A stretch of 64,000 nucleotides of DNA from Takakia lepidozioides (Eukaryota > Streptophyta > Takakiopsida > Takakiales > Takakiaceae): NCBI GenBank assembly GCA_030704615.1, contig CM060734.1, positions 4,400,001 through 4,464,000 on the forward strand. Reading direction: 5' to 3'. The stretch's first letter is position 1; the number at the start of each line of letters is the position of its first letter. The notes below the pieces were generated by a model. That model saw nothing but the letters and a program-made list of their open reading frames with translations. It searched no databases and was not told the origin of the DNA. The translations under genes and the position numbers were made by a program. This document shows, piece by piece, positions 12,061 through 24,640 of this stretch.

Positions 12061-13556
12061 CAATCTATCCACTTCCAAAAATTGCACACCACTCGGTAAC
12101 AATTGTCAATGAGCCCATTCATCTACCGACATTCTGAGCCATTTCCATATCTTTATGGGGGAACTGTGCTGTGACACTAGCTTTGATCACGACTTGGTTG
12201 TACCGTATTCTTGATTTTCAGTTTGTGGAAGACCTATCACTTGGCTTTAGAAGTGAATCTCCCTGCCTTCATCACAGCACATATACTGCCAGTGTGAAAT
12301 ACTCAAGCAGAGGTAAATGCTGTATAGCTTCTTGCTCTGTTTCTTCTCATTGCAATGGTTTGAGAGATCAATAATGCTAGACAAGGAGTATTGCTGCAGA
12401 ACCAGTAGAAAGTACAGATGATCATATATTACCGAAGTTGAATTCTTGTGTTTAACTGTAGATGGAATGTGCGTAGAATACTATTTGCAGTTCACACTCA
12501 GATTTTTTAGTGATGAGCTGCTGTTTGAGCCGCTATGGAATCAGTTCTATTATCAGTGGTTTTTAACAACACTGGTGTCTGAAAAAGGAACAGAAGAAAT
12601 TGTGAACACGTCTGGTTAGTCATGTGCAAATTGAGGGCTTCTAGACACCGTTGCAGAGGACGTAATTTCTTTGTTGGAACCTACCTTCAAAATGCAGATG
12701 GATCAAATGATGTTTTTTGAGCTTTTATTGAGCAGAGTAGTATTTGCATGTGGAAATTCAATGTTAGCACGGTTTAGATTTGGTACCTGGGTATAGTTTG
12801 AAGCCTGAACAGACTTACTTGCTATATACTCTTAAGACTGTTATACTTAACACTCGGAGGTGGTTGGCAATGAGCTCCATATGCGAGAAGATTTTCCATA
12901 ACCTCCTGTTTGCTTGAATCGTGACAAATCTTAGAATTTTGACATGCAGTGTTGTCTTGCATTTAGAGTAGTTCAGAGTACACCATCACGTTTTGTAGTA
13001 ACATTGTCCTTCTGTCTGCTTTCTAGGCAAAGCAAGGGTGTACCTTTGAATCTAGCTCAACCTTCAAGTCGTTTGAGAATAATACATCTCTGAAGCATAC
13101 TGTGAGCCTGGCGGTTGTGTAATTGGAGATACCACACTCTAGGAAGAACTGGGTTGCTTGCATTCCTGGCTATACTGAGCAAGGTATGGAATGGTTCAAA
13201 AGTGCAACTGGTCGAAGTGCAAATTTGTGACCTTTGATTTGAGGCTTCTTAGGTCAAAATGAGCTCCATTATGTCTCAAAACCTAGAGGAGCTTTGTTTC
13301 AAGTTCCTTTAGATTTCATGTGCCCTGCTGCACGCCACAATAAAATACTACAGTAGCTCTAAGCTTGCTGGGGAGGATATGCCCTCAGCTACAGTCAGGC
13401 ACTCTGCAGAGACAGCATCTTAGAAGCCTCCACTCTGTAACCTTCCATGGAAATGCAAATGCCCTCAAAATGGAGTCTGCCTAAGTGGTTTGGCCATATA
13501 TTACACTTGGATTTGATCCACATTCTGGACTGTACTAATGAAAGCTTACATTCCTC
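12061..13556. other. Unassigned sequence
   Basis: No coding frame with recognisable similarity, repeat or RNA gene was seen in this moderately AT-rich stretch. Confidence 0.5.
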
Positions 13557-13559
13557 TTA

Positions 13560-14013
13560 GAGCATCCCCACCCTTCTCACTGAAATGGCCCCTCTATAGC
13601 TATTGTGAAGGGGTTGGTTCAGGACTCTCAAAAGGTGTGTGAAGGGGTCGGCTGCCCGTAGCCACACCCTTGCCCCTCGTTACGCCCCTGTATCCTATGT
13701 TCCCGCCTTTCTGGAGTTTCCAGCGATGTTCTCATATCACGTTCGGGACCCACCGCCTGCCTTCACTGGCCGACGCACAGCAGCTGGATTGGAAGCGAGA
13801 GGCTGGGAGGTGCGCTCTAACATATCCCTGGTTGGGACGGGAACGGGTTCAGGAGACTGAATATCGTGCACGAATTCGGTGAAAGAGAGGTGGTTCAGTG
13901 TCTGCCCTTAACGGCGTATACGGTAGCGGGGCAAGGGTGTGGTATGTTTGTAGGGAAATCTGAGAAATACGAGAAGTACGGGTGGTCCATAGAGGCGTAG
14001 GGTGGGGATGCTC
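13560..14013. mobile_element. MITE, Harbinger/Tourist-like
   Basis: A 454-bp segment with terminal inverted repeats: GAGCATCCCCACCCT at the left and its near-complement at the right (AGGGTGGGGATGCTC). The trinucleotide TTA is duplicated at 13557-13559 and 14014-14016. A TTA duplication and GAGCATC-type ends are typical of PIF/Harbinger-derived MITEs in plants. No transposase is encoded. Confidence 0.83.
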
Positions 14014-14016
14014 TTA

Positions 14017-15954
14017 TATAGTAGAGAACAGTTGAGATTACAAGAAAATATTGTCTTAATTGATACAAACTAGAGTTTCAACTAGTGATAGGCCCTGGGC
14101 ATTGAAGGTTGAGACTTTTGTAAAGTCATTGTTCCTACAACAACAAATGTGGCAACCTGTTTGTACTGAAGCTTTCACCTAAATTGATCAAGATTTGGTC
14201 GATCTTTTGTCTCAGGTGGTAGTGATTCTCTTATCAAGGTTTGTGATTGGGCTTGTGAATCCTGATTTTGTGCTCAGATGATATTCTCCTTTCCTCTCAA
14301 GGCACGTTTTAGATTAGGGGTGTGCAACTCAGAAAAAGACAAGCTTTGTTGTACCAGAAGTAGATACGCGCAGAGGAGAACAACGCAAGGCTTACGAACG
14401 TCAGGCATGCATAAGTACGAACATCCAGAGCTTTGGCACAATCAAGTGGAGGCAAACTTGGGTGTGTGCCTCTGTACATACGAGAAAAGAGTCAGTTTAC
14501 TTTAGGTCAGAGAAAGACCATATACCCTCAACCTCAGGTTGGGATCAGCCCACACCTGCAAGTGATTACCCACAATCCCGTCCATCAAACAATAAAAGGT
14601 CCAGATGAAGCCAGCTCCATGTAAGGTTAGCTGGATAGGGTATGGATCAAGCCAAGTATAATGGCTTCCCGCAGTCTTCTACTTAAAGCAGGGGTTAAGG
14701 CCTGACACGATTTAATGAGAAAGCTGATTGTGGGGACAAGGAAACTATGGGGCATCCACATGCTCCTGAAGTAGATCCTATCAATCTTAAAGAACATGAT
14801 ACAGGTGTCCATAGAGGTGTCATGCATCCATCCATCCTGTATTACCATCCATCCAGACCTCATTAAGATTTTAATTATTATTATTAGTGGGTCCATGTTC
14901 ATTGTCAAACCGCCCTAATTAATTTTCTAGTAGGGGTTACAGGCTAAAAAAAATAGACTAAGCTCTAGGTTTCAAAAGGGAAGCATTTATTTAGTTCTAG
15001 AATGTTATGGATCTACAATTAAAATTTATTTTTTTGGCTCATTCCAATTCCTCATCCTCGTTGCAGCTGCTACTAGTATCGACAAAAATACCATATGAGT
15101 TCCCTTTCCATTCTTTCTAGAAAACTGCCACTTACAGATCTTTGACTTTAACTTTCCAAGGAGGGCCACAGGCCTATATTCCTGCAAGGAACCAACAACT
15201 TATTACAGAAACCATAGTAAATGAAGCAATTTTTGTCAAATAAATCAAAAATTCGCTCCCAGGTTATAAATAAATAAATAAAAATAAAAATAAATTAACC
15301 TTGGTGAATTCATCGTCCAAGCATTGGTCGTAGTAGTCCATTGCATTCTGGCGAACAGATTGGGAGGTGTTGGGGCCAAAGGGGAAGGCCATGGCATTTC
15401 TTTCACCCCTCTACCTCGCCACAACAACCCACTCTCTCCCACTCTCTCACAATTTTTTCAATATTATTGCCCCCACTTAAAAATGTTGTTGCATCCATGA
15501 CTGATGTAGGAACCAGTGTTGGGAGGATATCCTTTTTCTGCCATTATACCTTGAGGGTAAAACCCAATAAGGGTATATGGATATGCCTCTCATTTTTGAA
15601 TAATTGGGAGTTTATGTCTCGCGTGTGGGCCAGGATGCGCACGGACGCGGGGTCGCCCGCCCCCTGCACCGGGCAGCCGCGCAGCGCAGCGCGGTCGGCA
15701 GCCCTGCAGCACCGCACCCGCGGTCCGTGGCCCCGGGCCCACGGTCGCCGCTGTGTCCGCCGGCGCGCGGGTTCCCGCTGGGTCTGTTGGGTTTGCCGGC
15801 AAAGCAGCCAGAATCGACAGACCCAAGCAGACCCCATATGACCCGGCGTGCATCTGACCGTCAAGCCGCGCTGCCATCCTATCCGTCCGGATTCAGGGCA
15901 TTGCATCGCAGCCGCCAATCGTGGGCGAAGAGTGTTTCCTCGATCTTTTCCTCC
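14017..15954. other. Unassigned sequence with a GC-rich island
   Basis: Mostly AT-rich and without a recognised gene. A sharply GC- and CpG-rich stretch lies at about 15620-15880, where both strands stay open for 130-165 codons. That openness follows from base composition, so I do not call a gene. The right border is the gypsy insertion site. Confidence 0.5.
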
Positions 15955-15959
15955 CCTCT

Positions 15960-16684
15960 TGTCGCACACCTCACTTCGGTAAACTCCCCTTCAAGTCATA
16001 GTTACTCGCTTTGATGCGCGCGCCTGACTCCCAACCTGGCCGCCGGGCCAACTTGGAGTTTCGGCTGCTCACCGGGACATAACGGTCCCCTTCCGCTTCC
16101 CTCTAAACCCTCCACCTATTTGGGACTAGGAGAATTCCCTTTGGTAGATGGCAGTCCGGAACAGCTCCCCACTCTTTGGTCGCTTTCCGGCTCCCTCGCT
16201 TACTCACTAGTTTTTGGTCACCAACGGGCTTGCACCGTTCTCGGGGTTACTACTCCCTATATATACTTCTGTAGCTGTCCGCGGGGGTTCCACAACCAGC
16301 CATGCCATTTTATGGCGAACCACCACGAAAACCCTCGACTCCCGGTGGTGAGTCGCGGTGAGTCTTGGCCCGCTCACCACGGCCCCTATGGACCGTGATG
16401 AGTCCCAAGACTCCCCACGACTCCCACCACGAGGTCTCCGCCCCCATGGTGAGTCCTATGCCACCCCCAATAAGTCCCACTAAGCTACCACCACCCCTTG
16501 TGGAGCCACCCCCACCGCAACCCGGTGTGCGGGGCTCCACCTAGTGAGCGCCTCCGCTTCCCTGAGTGCCTTGGGCACTCAAGGGTGCCTCAGCCCCCCA
16601 TACCTATCGCTTCCGCTGCCCCCACCACAGGGGCAGCCCCTGATGTGTCCCGACCCCCTGCCCTCAAGGCAAAGGGCCGCGACA
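15960..16684 (-). repeat. 3' LTR of the gypsy element
   Basis: A 725-bp repeat with TG...CA ends, matching 22209-22933. It contains a TATATATA box at 16258-16265. Confidence 0.96.
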
Positions 16685-16696
16685 CACACCCCTACC
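16685..16696 (-). promoter_or_regulatory. Polypurine tract of the gypsy element
   Basis: On the minus strand, GGTAGGGGTGTG lies immediately before the 3' LTR. It is purine-rich with two T interruptions, in the expected place. Confidence 0.65.
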
Positions 16697-17590
16697 AACA
16701 GGGAGTCGATGTCCTCATCGACTTGTCCATTTTGTAGAAACGAACATCCAAGCTGTGGCGTCCCACATCAAGGAGTTTGTTTCCGCACCATGGCGTCCCA
16801 TGGCAAAGAACCAAACCCCACACTTGACTCTACTCTCCACTAGCTAGTTCGGCCGACTTCCTCCAAGTCCCGGCCAAGGGTGGAGCCTCTCCAGCTCCTC
16901 CCAGTGCACTCTTCTTGGCCTACTTCAAGGCCAAGGAACGATCCTCCCCGAGGATCGAATCGCCTTACTGCAACAACATTGCTTGCGATCGCTCATGATG
17001 CCGCTTTTGGCATCACCTTGAGCAAGGGTTCACCTGGAACCCTCTTTGACTATGAAGATAATCTTGAACCAACCGTGCGCCCCAATCACTACAATTGGGT
17101 CCGCCTTGGAATGTTGGCCTGAGGTACGGGAACACGCCGAAGCCGCACTACGACTTCGTCCCGAGGCTACACGATTATAGTACGTGAACGGAAGCACGTA
17201 GCTTCCGCGTTAGCCCGCACTACAAGGCAACCCCCTCGGTAGCGCAGTTATAGTACGCGCACGCGCCAGGTGCGCACTAGCACGTGAACTCCCAAATAAG
17301 GCGCAAGTTTCCTTGCCCCTTGGATGGGAGTCACCCGATTTCGGCACTGCGCAAACACACGATTAACCCAATTTACCTCTCCCACTTTTGTAAGCTAGCA
17401 TGCATTCTACACACTAGCCAACCACACCAAGCATCACCATTCCAAACACAATAGGACGCATAATATTTGGGACCCATTTCCTTTATAACAAATTTTTGTA
17501 CAATACAAGTTTTTGCAATCGGATTCCTGAGCTAGCTAAACCGGGCTAAGTATGCATTTCCTCCCCCACGCTCCAAGGTTGATGTCCCCA
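16697..17590 (-). other. 3' non-coding segment of the gypsy element
   Basis: About 900 bp between the polyprotein stop and the polypurine tract. Open frames are short and unlike known proteins; the minus frame 17536-17844 overlaps the polyprotein end in another phase. Confidence 0.6.
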
Positions 17591-20500
17591 TCAACGTTTC
17601 TTCCGCTTTTGAGGTCGCCCTTCGAACGCTGCAACTGCCTCGGATGCGTTTCCCATTTCTGAGGCACGCACCCAAGATGCCTCCACAAGATGATAGCCCT
17701 TCCATTTGACGAGATACTCCGTTTCTCGGTTCTTGAACCTCCTTGACTTAAGTATTGCCTCCACCTCGTACTCAGGTTCATTTTCATGATCCAACAGCAT
17801 AGGTGACGGGCGCAACACTTGCTGCCGATTCGGACGTGCTTCATCTTTGAAGTAAGGCTTCAAAAGGGAGACATGGAATACTGGGTGCACCTTGCTGTTT
17901 GCCGGCAGCTCCAATTCATACACATCCTCATTTATAACCCTCCGAATGCGAAAGGGACCCGCATACGGAGGTACGAACTTCGGACTCACTTCCGGAGGTA
18001 GTCGGAAATTCTTGATGTTCAACCAGACCTCTGTGCCTGCCTCAAACTTCACTTCCCTCCGCTTCCGATTCGCCTGCCTTTCATACCGTTTCCTAGCTTT
18101 GGCAATGTTGTACTTTGCGAGCTTCAACAAACGCTCGCGTTCTTCCAGTACCGCCGCTACTGCCGGTTCCTCAACGTCCTGGGCGGCCCAACTTGTCGGC
18201 ACCAGAGGTGCTTTTCCATAGACCAACACAAAAGGGGAAACTCCCATCGCGGAGTGTTCTGTGTTATTATAACAGAACTCTGCCGCGTCTAAGTGTTCCA
18301 TCCAGTCTGATTGGTCTGCCGACACGTAATTCCGCAAGAATTGCTTCACTACGGAATTCACTCTTTCCGTTTGGCCGTCCGTCGTAGGTCGGAAGGCGGT
18401 GCTCATCTTCAGCCTCGTCCCCATCTTCTTCCAAAGTGCTCTCCAGAATTTACTCGTAAACTTTGGATCGCGGTCCGAGACAATATCCTTCGGGACTCCA
18501 TGATGCTTTAAGACGTGGGCGAAGTAAAGTCGCCCTGTCTCCTGCGCCGTTGCCGTCTCCTTGGTGGGGATGAAATGGGCCATTTTACTGAACCTATCTA
18601 CCACCACCATGATTGCATCGAATCCTTTTGACAGCGGCATAGCAGTCATGAAATCCATCGAGACGCTTTCCCAAGTCCCCTCTGGAATCGGCAAGGGTTG
18701 TAACAGCCCCGCTTGCTTTTTGTACTCGCTCCGGTTTTGTTGGCATGTGGTGCATGTCTTGACATACTCCTCTGCCTCCTCCCTCAGTTTGGGCCAGAAA
18801 TACTCTTTCTTCAAGAGTGCCGCAGTGCGCTTGGCTCCACCGTGGCCCGCAAGCGGGCTATCATGGCATTCTCTCAAGAGACTATCCCTGATCCCTCCCT
18901 TTGGCACATAGAGACGTTTTTGCTTATACCGGAGCAGTCCGTTTTGCAAGTGGAACTGCGATTTAACCCCCATTCTCAAGTCCTGCATCACGCACTTTGC
19001 CAGCTCATCCTTCCGGCAAGCCTTCCGGATCTTCCTTTGGAGCGCCGTCTCGCCCTTGTACACCAACAAGAGCTGCTGCTTTCTACTTAAAGCATCGGCC
19101 ACCACATTGTCCCGTCCCGGTTTGTACTGGATATCCACGTCGAACACTGCCAAAGTATCTTGCCACCTAAGTTGTTTTGGGGACAACTTGGGCTGCGTGG
19201 CAAAATACTTCACCGTGACATTGTCCGTGAACACCTTCACTGGGTTGGAACCAACATAGTGGCGCCAGAGTTCAAGGCAATGCACCACCGCCTTCATCTC
19301 TTTTTCGTGCGTCGGCCACCGTCGCTCCACTTCATTCAGTTTCTTACTTTCGTAAGCCACTGGACGTCCATCTTGCATAAGTACACCCCCAATTGCGAAG
19401 TCCGATGCATCTGTATGAATCTCAAACGGACGATCGAACTCCGGGATTTTCAAGACTGGAGCTTCCGTCATCCGCTGCTTCAATTCAGCAAAAGCTTGGC
19501 CACAAAATGTGTTCCATACCCAGACTTTGGATTTACACAGAAGGTCCGACAGCGGCCCCGCGATCTTGGCGAAATTTCTCACATACTTCCGGTAATAGGA
19601 GGCGAGTCCTAGGAAGGATCGCACTCCCGGGACCGAAGTCGGAGGCTCCCAGTCCAAGATCGCCCTCACTTTTCTGTCATCCATTTTGATCCCATCCTGT
19701 GTAATCACATGCCCCAAGAACTCCACTTTTGTGACCCCGAATTCGCACTTTGAAGCTTTGGCATACAGCTTCCCTTCTCGCAATTTCTGGAACACCCTTT
19801 TGAGATGCTCCAGGTGCTCCTCCTTTGTTTTCGAGTACACCAAGATGTCGTCGATGTACACGATCACGAAGTCATCCAACCACTCTTGGAAAAGGCTGTT
19901 CATCAGCGTGCTAAATGTCGCTGGTGCATTGGTGAGCCCAAAAGGCATCACCAAAAACTCATATGAACCATACCTTGTCCTGCACGCGGTCTTCTCCTCA
20001 TCTCCTTCTGCCACCCGAATTTGGTGATAGCCGGAGCGCAAGTCGATCCGGCTGAAATACTTCGCTCCTGCCAACCGATCGAAGAGGTCGTCGATCCTTG
20101 GCAAAGGGTACCGGTTTTTGATAGTCACCTTATTCAGAGCCCTGTAATCGACACACATCCGCAGCGTCCCATCCTTCTTGTCTGCAAATAGCACCGGGGC
20201 TCCGTAAGGTGACTTACTCGGCCGGATGTACCCCTTTGACATTAGATCCTTGAGCTGAGTCTTCAGCTCGACCAACTCTCTGTGGCTCAACCGGTAGGGC
20301 GCCTTGGCAGGCGGTCCCGCTCCCGGTATCACCTCAATCTTGTGGTCAACTCCTCTTCGCGGTGGCAAGCCGCTTGGTAAGTCCTCCGGCATCACATCCT
20401 GGTATTTCTCCAAAATCCCCTTGATCCAATCTGGGCTCGGCTCCCCATCGCCTTCTCCTTTCACTTCTCTAATGTAAAGCAAAAACTGGGACTCGTGTGC

Positions 20501-22153
20501 CTCCTCCACGGCCCACTCCTTTGCTGACAGAAGGTTTACTCGCCCTCCCACGGATTTGGGCGTTTCCGACACTCGTAAAACCTCGTCACCATTCCCACAT
20601 GGGAGCGTGACTACTCTCTTGCGGCCATCTATGACCGCTCCGGATTTGCTCAAAAAGGTCATCCCTAAAATGAGATCCACTCCATCGATCTCGCAGATAG
20701 TGAAGTTCTCACGTCCCTCCCAACTCCCCAGTTGAAGAGGAACATCAAACGCCAACCTTGTCGCCAACTGAGGTTCTCCTTTGGCAGAACGCACCTCAAT
20801 AGAGGCCCCCACGTCACTTGTCGGGAGTCCCAACTTTCGCGCCGCCACCGGCGTCATGAAGGAGTGCGACGCTCCTGTGTCCACCAACAACGACACGTTA
20901 GTTCCGGATATTATCCCATCCACGAACAATAATTGACTCCCTTTTCGCAGGGCGCCAGTTTCCTGATACAACTCACAAGAATAGTTGCCTACCTTGCAAG
21001 TCCTGGCGACTACCGCTTCCACCAAGCGACTGATGGTATCTTCTGACAGCTCCGTGGTCGCCCGAGTCATGTTCAATTGCCGGGGTTTCGTGCACTTCTT
21101 GGCCATGTGCCCGGGCTCCCCGCAATTGAAACACACTCCATCAAAGGTCGCCTTCTGTCCGCCATAAGCCGCTCCACCCGCTTTTCCTTTCGAAGCACCG
21201 GGTGCCGCCTTGACGTGTGAAGGACCTCCCTTCGATTTCCACGTGCCATTTTCGCCGCGTGGCCTATCCCACTTCTTTTCCGGTCGGGAGGAGTCACCTT
21301 CCCGCCGGGTCTTCTTGTGGTTCAGCTCCGTACGGCCTTGTCTCTCACCCCTAGGGACATCCGAGAAACATTCAGCTCTCTCAATTGCCTCGTTCAAAGT
21401 CTTGGGTGGCTTCTCCTCCAACTTCCGCCTAGCCCATGGGGCCAGTCCTGCCACAAAGTTGAAGACCATTTCTGGTTCTGCCATGTCCGCGACTTCGAGC
21501 AACAGCACATTGAAAGCCTGGACATACCCCCGAATGTCGTCTGTTTGCTTCAAATTCCTCATCTTGTCCCGGGCAAGCCAGGATGCGTTGAGGGGCACAA
21601 ACTGTCTCTTCATCAATTCCTTGAACCCACTCCAGTTCAAGGTTTCCGGGCTTGGGCCTCGGTCGTGAAGGCGTTTCTGCCACCATTGTTGAGCATAGCC
21701 CCTCAAATAGGTGGGAGCCACTTCCACCCGATCCTCGTCACTCAACTTGGCCGCCCGGAAGTACTGCTCTAGCTCCAGGAGCCAGGTGTTGAGTGCCTTC
21801 CGGTTTCGAACGCCCTCGAAGGTGCCGGGTTCCTTAGGCTTCACCTTAAACTTTGCCTTAGTGGAAGTGGCATTAGCCGCCTTCAACACGTCTTTCAACG
21901 TCCCGCCAAACTGCGCCAACAACCCTTCCCAAAAGGCTGCCGGCATGGGAGGCATCTCTTGGTTTGTCGGAGCTCTCAAGGATTCCTCGGGCTCCGACTC
22001 CTCGGATTCCTCCCGTTCCTGAGCGGCCTCGTTTTCGGAAACATTCATCGCTTCCTCAAACGGCCGCCTCGGTGACACGTCGCCCCCATCGGGCTCACCG
22101 GGATCATCATCTTTTGGGCCGTTCCGCTTTCGCTTCGGCTTGCCCGACCCCAT
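17591..22153 (-). CDS. Gag-Pol polyprotein with chromodomain
   Basis: A single open frame; the first ATG (22216) lies at the primer site and LTR edge, so I prefer the ATG at 22153 (MGSGKPKRK), giving 1520 residues. Domains by residue from 22216: an acidic N-terminus and gag core around 150-290 ([11 protein letters not shown]); CCHC knuckle [14 protein letters not shown] near 360; aspartic protease LLVDTGAS near 440; reverse transcriptase with YIDDILVYS near 785; RNase [12 protein letters not shown] near 935; HHCC integrase finger at 1110-1155; integrase core with D, D and E in [15 protein letters not shown] and GQTERV; chromodomain from [13 protein letters not shown] to [11 protein letters not shown] near 1480-1520. 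All catalytic motifs are intact with no stop or frameshift. Gag and Pol share one frame. Confidence 0.96.
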   Translation of the reverse strand: MGSGKPKRKRNGPKDDDPGEPDGGDVSPRRPFEEAMNVSENEAAQEREESEESEPEESLRAPTNQEMPPMPAAFWEGLLAQFGGTLKDVLKAANATSTKAKFKVKPKEPGTFEGVRNRKALNTWLLELEQYFRAAKLSDEDRVEVAPTYLRGYAQQWWQKRLHDRGPSPETLNWSGFKELMKRQFVPLNASWLARDKMRNLKQTDDIRGYVQAFNVLLLEVADMAEPEMVFNFVAGLAPWARRKLEEKPPKTLNEAIERAECFSDVPRGERQGRTELNHKKTRREGDSSRPEKKWDRPRGENGTWKSKGGPSHVKAAPGASKGKAGGAAYGGQKATFDGVCFNCGEPGHMAKKCTKPRQLNMTRATTELSEDTISRLVEAVVARTCKVGNYSCELYQETGALRKGSQLLFVDGIISGTNVSLLVDTGASHSFMTPVAARKLGLPTSDVGASIEVRSAKGEPQLATRLAFDVPLQLGSWEGRENFTICEIDGVDLILGMTFLSKSGAVIDGRKRVVTLPCGNGDEVLRVSETPKSVGGRVNLLSAKEWAVEEAHESQFLLYIREVKGEGDGEPSPDWIKGILEKYQDVMPEDLPSGLPPRRGVDHKIEVIPGAGPPAKAPYRLSHRELVELKTQLKDLMSKGYIRPSKSPYGAPVLFADKKDGTLRMCVDYRALNKVTIKNRYPLPRIDDLFDRLAGAKYFSRIDLRSGYHQIRVAEGDEEKTACRTRYGSYEFLVMPFGLTNAPATFSTLMNSLFQEWLDDFVIVYIDDILVYSKTKEEHLEHLKRVFQKLREGKLYAKASKCEFGVTKVEFLGHVITQDGIKMDDRKVRAILDWEPPTSVPGVRSFLGLASYYRKYVRNFAKIAGPLSDLLCKSKVWVWNTFCGQAFAELKQRMTEAPVLKIPEFDRPFEIHTDASDFAIGGVLMQDGRPVAYESKKLNEVERRWPTHEKEMKAVVHCLELWRHYVGSNPVKVFTDNVTVKYFATQPKLSPKQLRWQDTLAVFDVDIQYKPGRDNVVADALSRKQQLLLVYKGETALQRKIRKACRKDELAKCVMQDLRMGVKSQFHLQNGLLRYKQKRLYVPKGGIRDSLLRECHDSPLAGHGGAKRTAALLKKEYFWPKLREEAEEYVKTCTTCQQNRSEYKKQAGLLQPLPIPEGTWESVSMDFMTAMPLSKGFDAIMVVVDRFSKMAHFIPTKETATAQETGRLYFAHVLKHHGVPKDIVSDRDPKFTSKFWRALWKKMGTRLKMSTAFRPTTDGQTERVNSVVKQFLRNYVSADQSDWMEHLDAAEFCYNNTEHSAMGVSPFVLVYGKAPLVPTSWAAQDVEEPAVAAVLEERERLLKLAKYNIAKARKRYERQANRKRREVKFEAGTEVWLNIKNFRLPPEVSPKFVPPYAGPFRIRRVINEDVYELELPANSKVHPVFHVSLLKPYFKDEARPNRQQVLRPSPMLLDHENEPEYEVEAILKSRRFKNRETEYLVKWKGYHLVEASWVRASEMGNASEAVAAFEGRPQKRKKR

Positions 22154-22194
22154 GATGAGGCCAATCCCAAGGACGATCGCGTACTGAACTCTAA

Positions 22195-22206
22195 GCTCTG
22201 ATACCA
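22195..22206 (-). promoter_or_regulatory. Primer binding site of the gypsy element (initiator tRNA-Met)
   Basis: On the minus strand TGGTATCAGAGC lies two bases inside the 5' LTR, complementary to the 3' end of initiator tRNA-Met. Confidence 0.93.
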
Positions 22207-22208
22207 AA

Positions 22209-22933
22209 TGTCGCACACCTCACTTCGGTAAACTCCCCTTCAAGTCATAGTTACTCGCTTTGATGCGCGCGCCTGACTCCCAACCTGGCCGCCGGGCCAA
22301 CTTGGAGTTTCGGCTGCTCACCGGGACATAACGGTCCCCTTCCGCTTCCCTCTAAACCCTCCACCTATTTGGGACTAGGAGAATTCCCTTTGGTAGATGG
22401 CAGTCCGGAACAGCTCCCCACTCTTTGGTCGCTTTCCGGCTCCCTCGCTTACTCACTAGTTTTTGGTCACCAACGGGCTTGCACCGTTCTCGGGGTTACT
22501 ACTCCCTATATATACTTCTGTAGCTGTCCGCGGGGGTTCCACAACCAGCCATGCCATTTTATGGCGAACCACCACGAAAACCCTCGACTCCCGGTGGTGA
22601 GTCGCGGTGAGTCTTGGCCCGCTCACCACGGCCCCTATGGACCGTGATGAGTCCCAAGACTCCCCACGACTCCCACCACGAGGTCTCCGCCCCCATGGTG
22701 AGTCCTATGCCACCCCCAATAAGTCCCACTAAGCTACCACCACCCCTTGTGGAGCCACCCCCACCGCAACCCGGTGTGCGGGGCTCCACCTAGTGAGCGC
22801 CTCCGCTTCCCTGAGTGCCTTGGGCACTCAAGGGTGCCTCAGCCCCCCATACCTATCGCTTCCGCTGCCCCCACCACAGGGGCAGCCCCTGATGTGTCCC
22901 GACCCCCTGCCCTCAAGGCAAAGGGCCGCGACA
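22209..22933 (-). repeat. 5' LTR of the gypsy element
   Basis: Matches 15960-16684 over its full 725 bp; followed on the right by the duplication CCTCT at 22934-22938. Confidence 0.96.
22507..22514 (-). promoter_or_regulatory. Likely TATA box in the 5' LTR
   Basis: TATATATA followed on the minus strand by GGGAG. It is the only strong TATA-like motif I see in the LTR and probably drives leftward transcription of the element. Confidence 0.55.
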
Positions 22934-23006
22934 CCTCTGGTCTGTTCCTGCCGCCAGGCTTCCCTCCTAGCAAGAACGTACGTGCTGTCGTCCTTCGCTT
23001 CCACCT

Positions 23007-23790
23007 TTGCAGGTCGTATTGCAAGTGCTGAAGCGTGCGCGAAGGGGTACTGTAGTGTATATGGCAGTGACCGTCGATACCCAACCTGAAAACTTTTTTA
23101 TACGTCCACTTCAACAATGTCTTCAAACACCAAAGGATGGGCCATTTTCCTGCAAAGATCTTTACTGGAAGAATGAGAGTCACTTTGGATACATGGGCTC
23201 TCAAGTACACGTCCGCACGGCCTGTATTCCCTGGGAGAGAGTGGGCGACTTTATACTTGGAAAGGAGAGTAGAGACGAGTATTCCACCCAATTTTACATG
23301 AATGTGCACGTTCACGCGAAGCCTGGAACGCGAACAGCTCCAAGAGCTAACACATATCTAACCTCTGTCATGTCTGCTCCATTTTCCAGTTTCTTCCTGT
23401 GCTTGCGCCACATGTACATGTTGATGTAGATAGGGTTTATACTGTCTTACATGCTTCCAGAACTCCATGGGTGTCGATGACATATTCCAATACGACCTTG
23501 TCCAGGTATCAGTGTTGCTATGGTCCAGAGGACAAGCGCACCAACAATGTGAGTGTTAGGGATCCGAAGGTCAAGCGAGGAGGTCCGGACGTCGGGGCTG
23601 GAACCAATAATCCTCACAAAGGTCCAAGTCGAAAAAAAAAAAACGAATACGGTGAGTCTTACAAGCGTGGTTGTCTCTGTTGTTTCAAAATCTTGCAATG
23701 TTATCTTGCTCCAGACATTGGGGTCATCACATATTATAACAACATGCAACACCTAGATGTATCCGCATGGCGGATATGCCTGGTTTCGAG
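23007..23790 (+). pseudogene. Element 1 transposase, N-terminal part, interrupted by element 2
   Basis: Plus-strand codons give VHVRTACIPWERVGDFILGKE, then after an apparent intron (about 23360-23503) YQCCYGPEDKRTNN, RGCLCCFKI and DIGVITYYNN. Order and spacing resemble the N-terminal zinc-binding region of MULE-type transposases that end in a SWIM finger. The frame is cut at about 23790, where element 2 begins, and a matching continuation (YAPHISEELKK) appears beyond element 2 at 35447. The middle and C-terminus are not in the window. The family assignment rests on pattern recognition of these motifs only. Confidence 0.6.
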
Positions 23791-23821
23791 GGTAGCTACC
23801 GCATGAGCAGCTCACGTGAGC
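23791..23821 (+). repeat. Left terminal inverted repeat of element 2
   Basis: It contains CGCATGAGCAGCTCACGTGAGC and pairs with 35400-35430 at about two thirds of positions. Extra GTGAGCAG motifs follow to about 23860. Confidence 0.68.
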
Positions 23822-24106
23822 ACACTAAGCGTGAGCAGATTGTAAGCGTGAGCAGATTAGGGAAGCAAAGCCTACAGCCAAGGTAATATAGGGCCTATTG
23901 CCGTGGACGCAAAATCTTCTGAATGGAAATTCACGTAGGCGGCCAGGGACCAAAGCTGTCGTGCTCCATGCATGCAATGTGGGATGAATATGTGATGAAA
24001 AACGGCCGGATGAAAGAAGTGAAAGGATGAATGGTGGATGAATGTGGGATGAGAAGCCGCCCTGCAGAATGGAACATGCATGGACTGAAATAAGATTGAT
24101 TGTACG

Positions 24107-24290
24107 GCAAACACGGCAAACACGGCAAACTCTAAACCCGGGGAAACACGGGAAACCCTAAGCACAAACACTGATCTCGCAACCCAAATTTCAAACCCCC
24201 AAGACACCATAAAGCCGAAAACCCATGCCCGCAATGATAAACCCCAAACCCCAAACCTCAAACCCCAAAGCATAAACGGAAGCCACAAAC
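24107..24290. repeat. Degenerate telomere-like repeats
   Basis: CACGGCAAA occurs three times in tandem. It is followed by several degenerate CCCTAA/AAACCCC-type units. Confidence 0.5.
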
Positions 24291-24612
24291 ACAGAACGGT
24301 AACCCTAATTCGTGAAAGTCTTCTCTTAGAGAATAAACCACAACCAGCGACAATGTAAAAGAGGTGGAGAAGCGAAGCGACAAGAGGCTTAATTTTAGAA
24401 GAATAGGTGGAAAAAAACCAAGTGGCATAAAGAAGCTCAACGGAGATGATTTTATGTGTTGTTGAGTTTAAATAAGTGTTTTTTAATTTGCCACAAGCTA
24501 AATTCCAGCCCCTGTTGGCACATGGGAATTCAACCCAAAAACCAATTAAAACATTAAAATTAAAAAAAAAGCCTTAGCGAACAGCCATGTTCTTGCAGGG
24601 AAAAAGCTCGGC

Positions 24613-24640
24613 ATTAAGGTGGCGTCAACGCCACCTTAAT
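24613..24640. repeat. Perfect 28-bp palindrome of element 2
   Basis: Arms ATTAAGGTGGCGT and ACGCCACCTTAAT around a central CA. Imperfect versions recur near the other end of the element (34588, 34697 and 34875). Confidence 0.9.

Larger units (their letters stand above)
15960..22933 (-). mobile_element. Ty3/gypsy chromodomain LTR retrotransposon (chromovirus)
   Basis: A complete-looking element in minus orientation: 5' LTR 22209-22933, primer site 22195-22206, one gag-pol frame, a 900-bp 3' non-coding segment, a polypurine tract, and 3' LTR 15960-16684. The 5-bp duplication CCTCT lies at 15955-15959 and 22934-22938. The LTRs are equal in length (725 bp) and no difference was seen by eye, so insertion is very recent and the element may be active. 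The C-terminal chromodomain marks the chromovirus branch, whose chromodomain is known to steer integration to chromatin marks. Confidence 0.96.

Noticed and set aside
15544-16014. Overlapping frames in the GC-rich island
   Set aside because: Openness on both strands is explained by high GC; no domain seen.
17819-22155. Plus-strand frames within the gypsy element
   Set aside because: Antisense shadows of the gag-pol frame.
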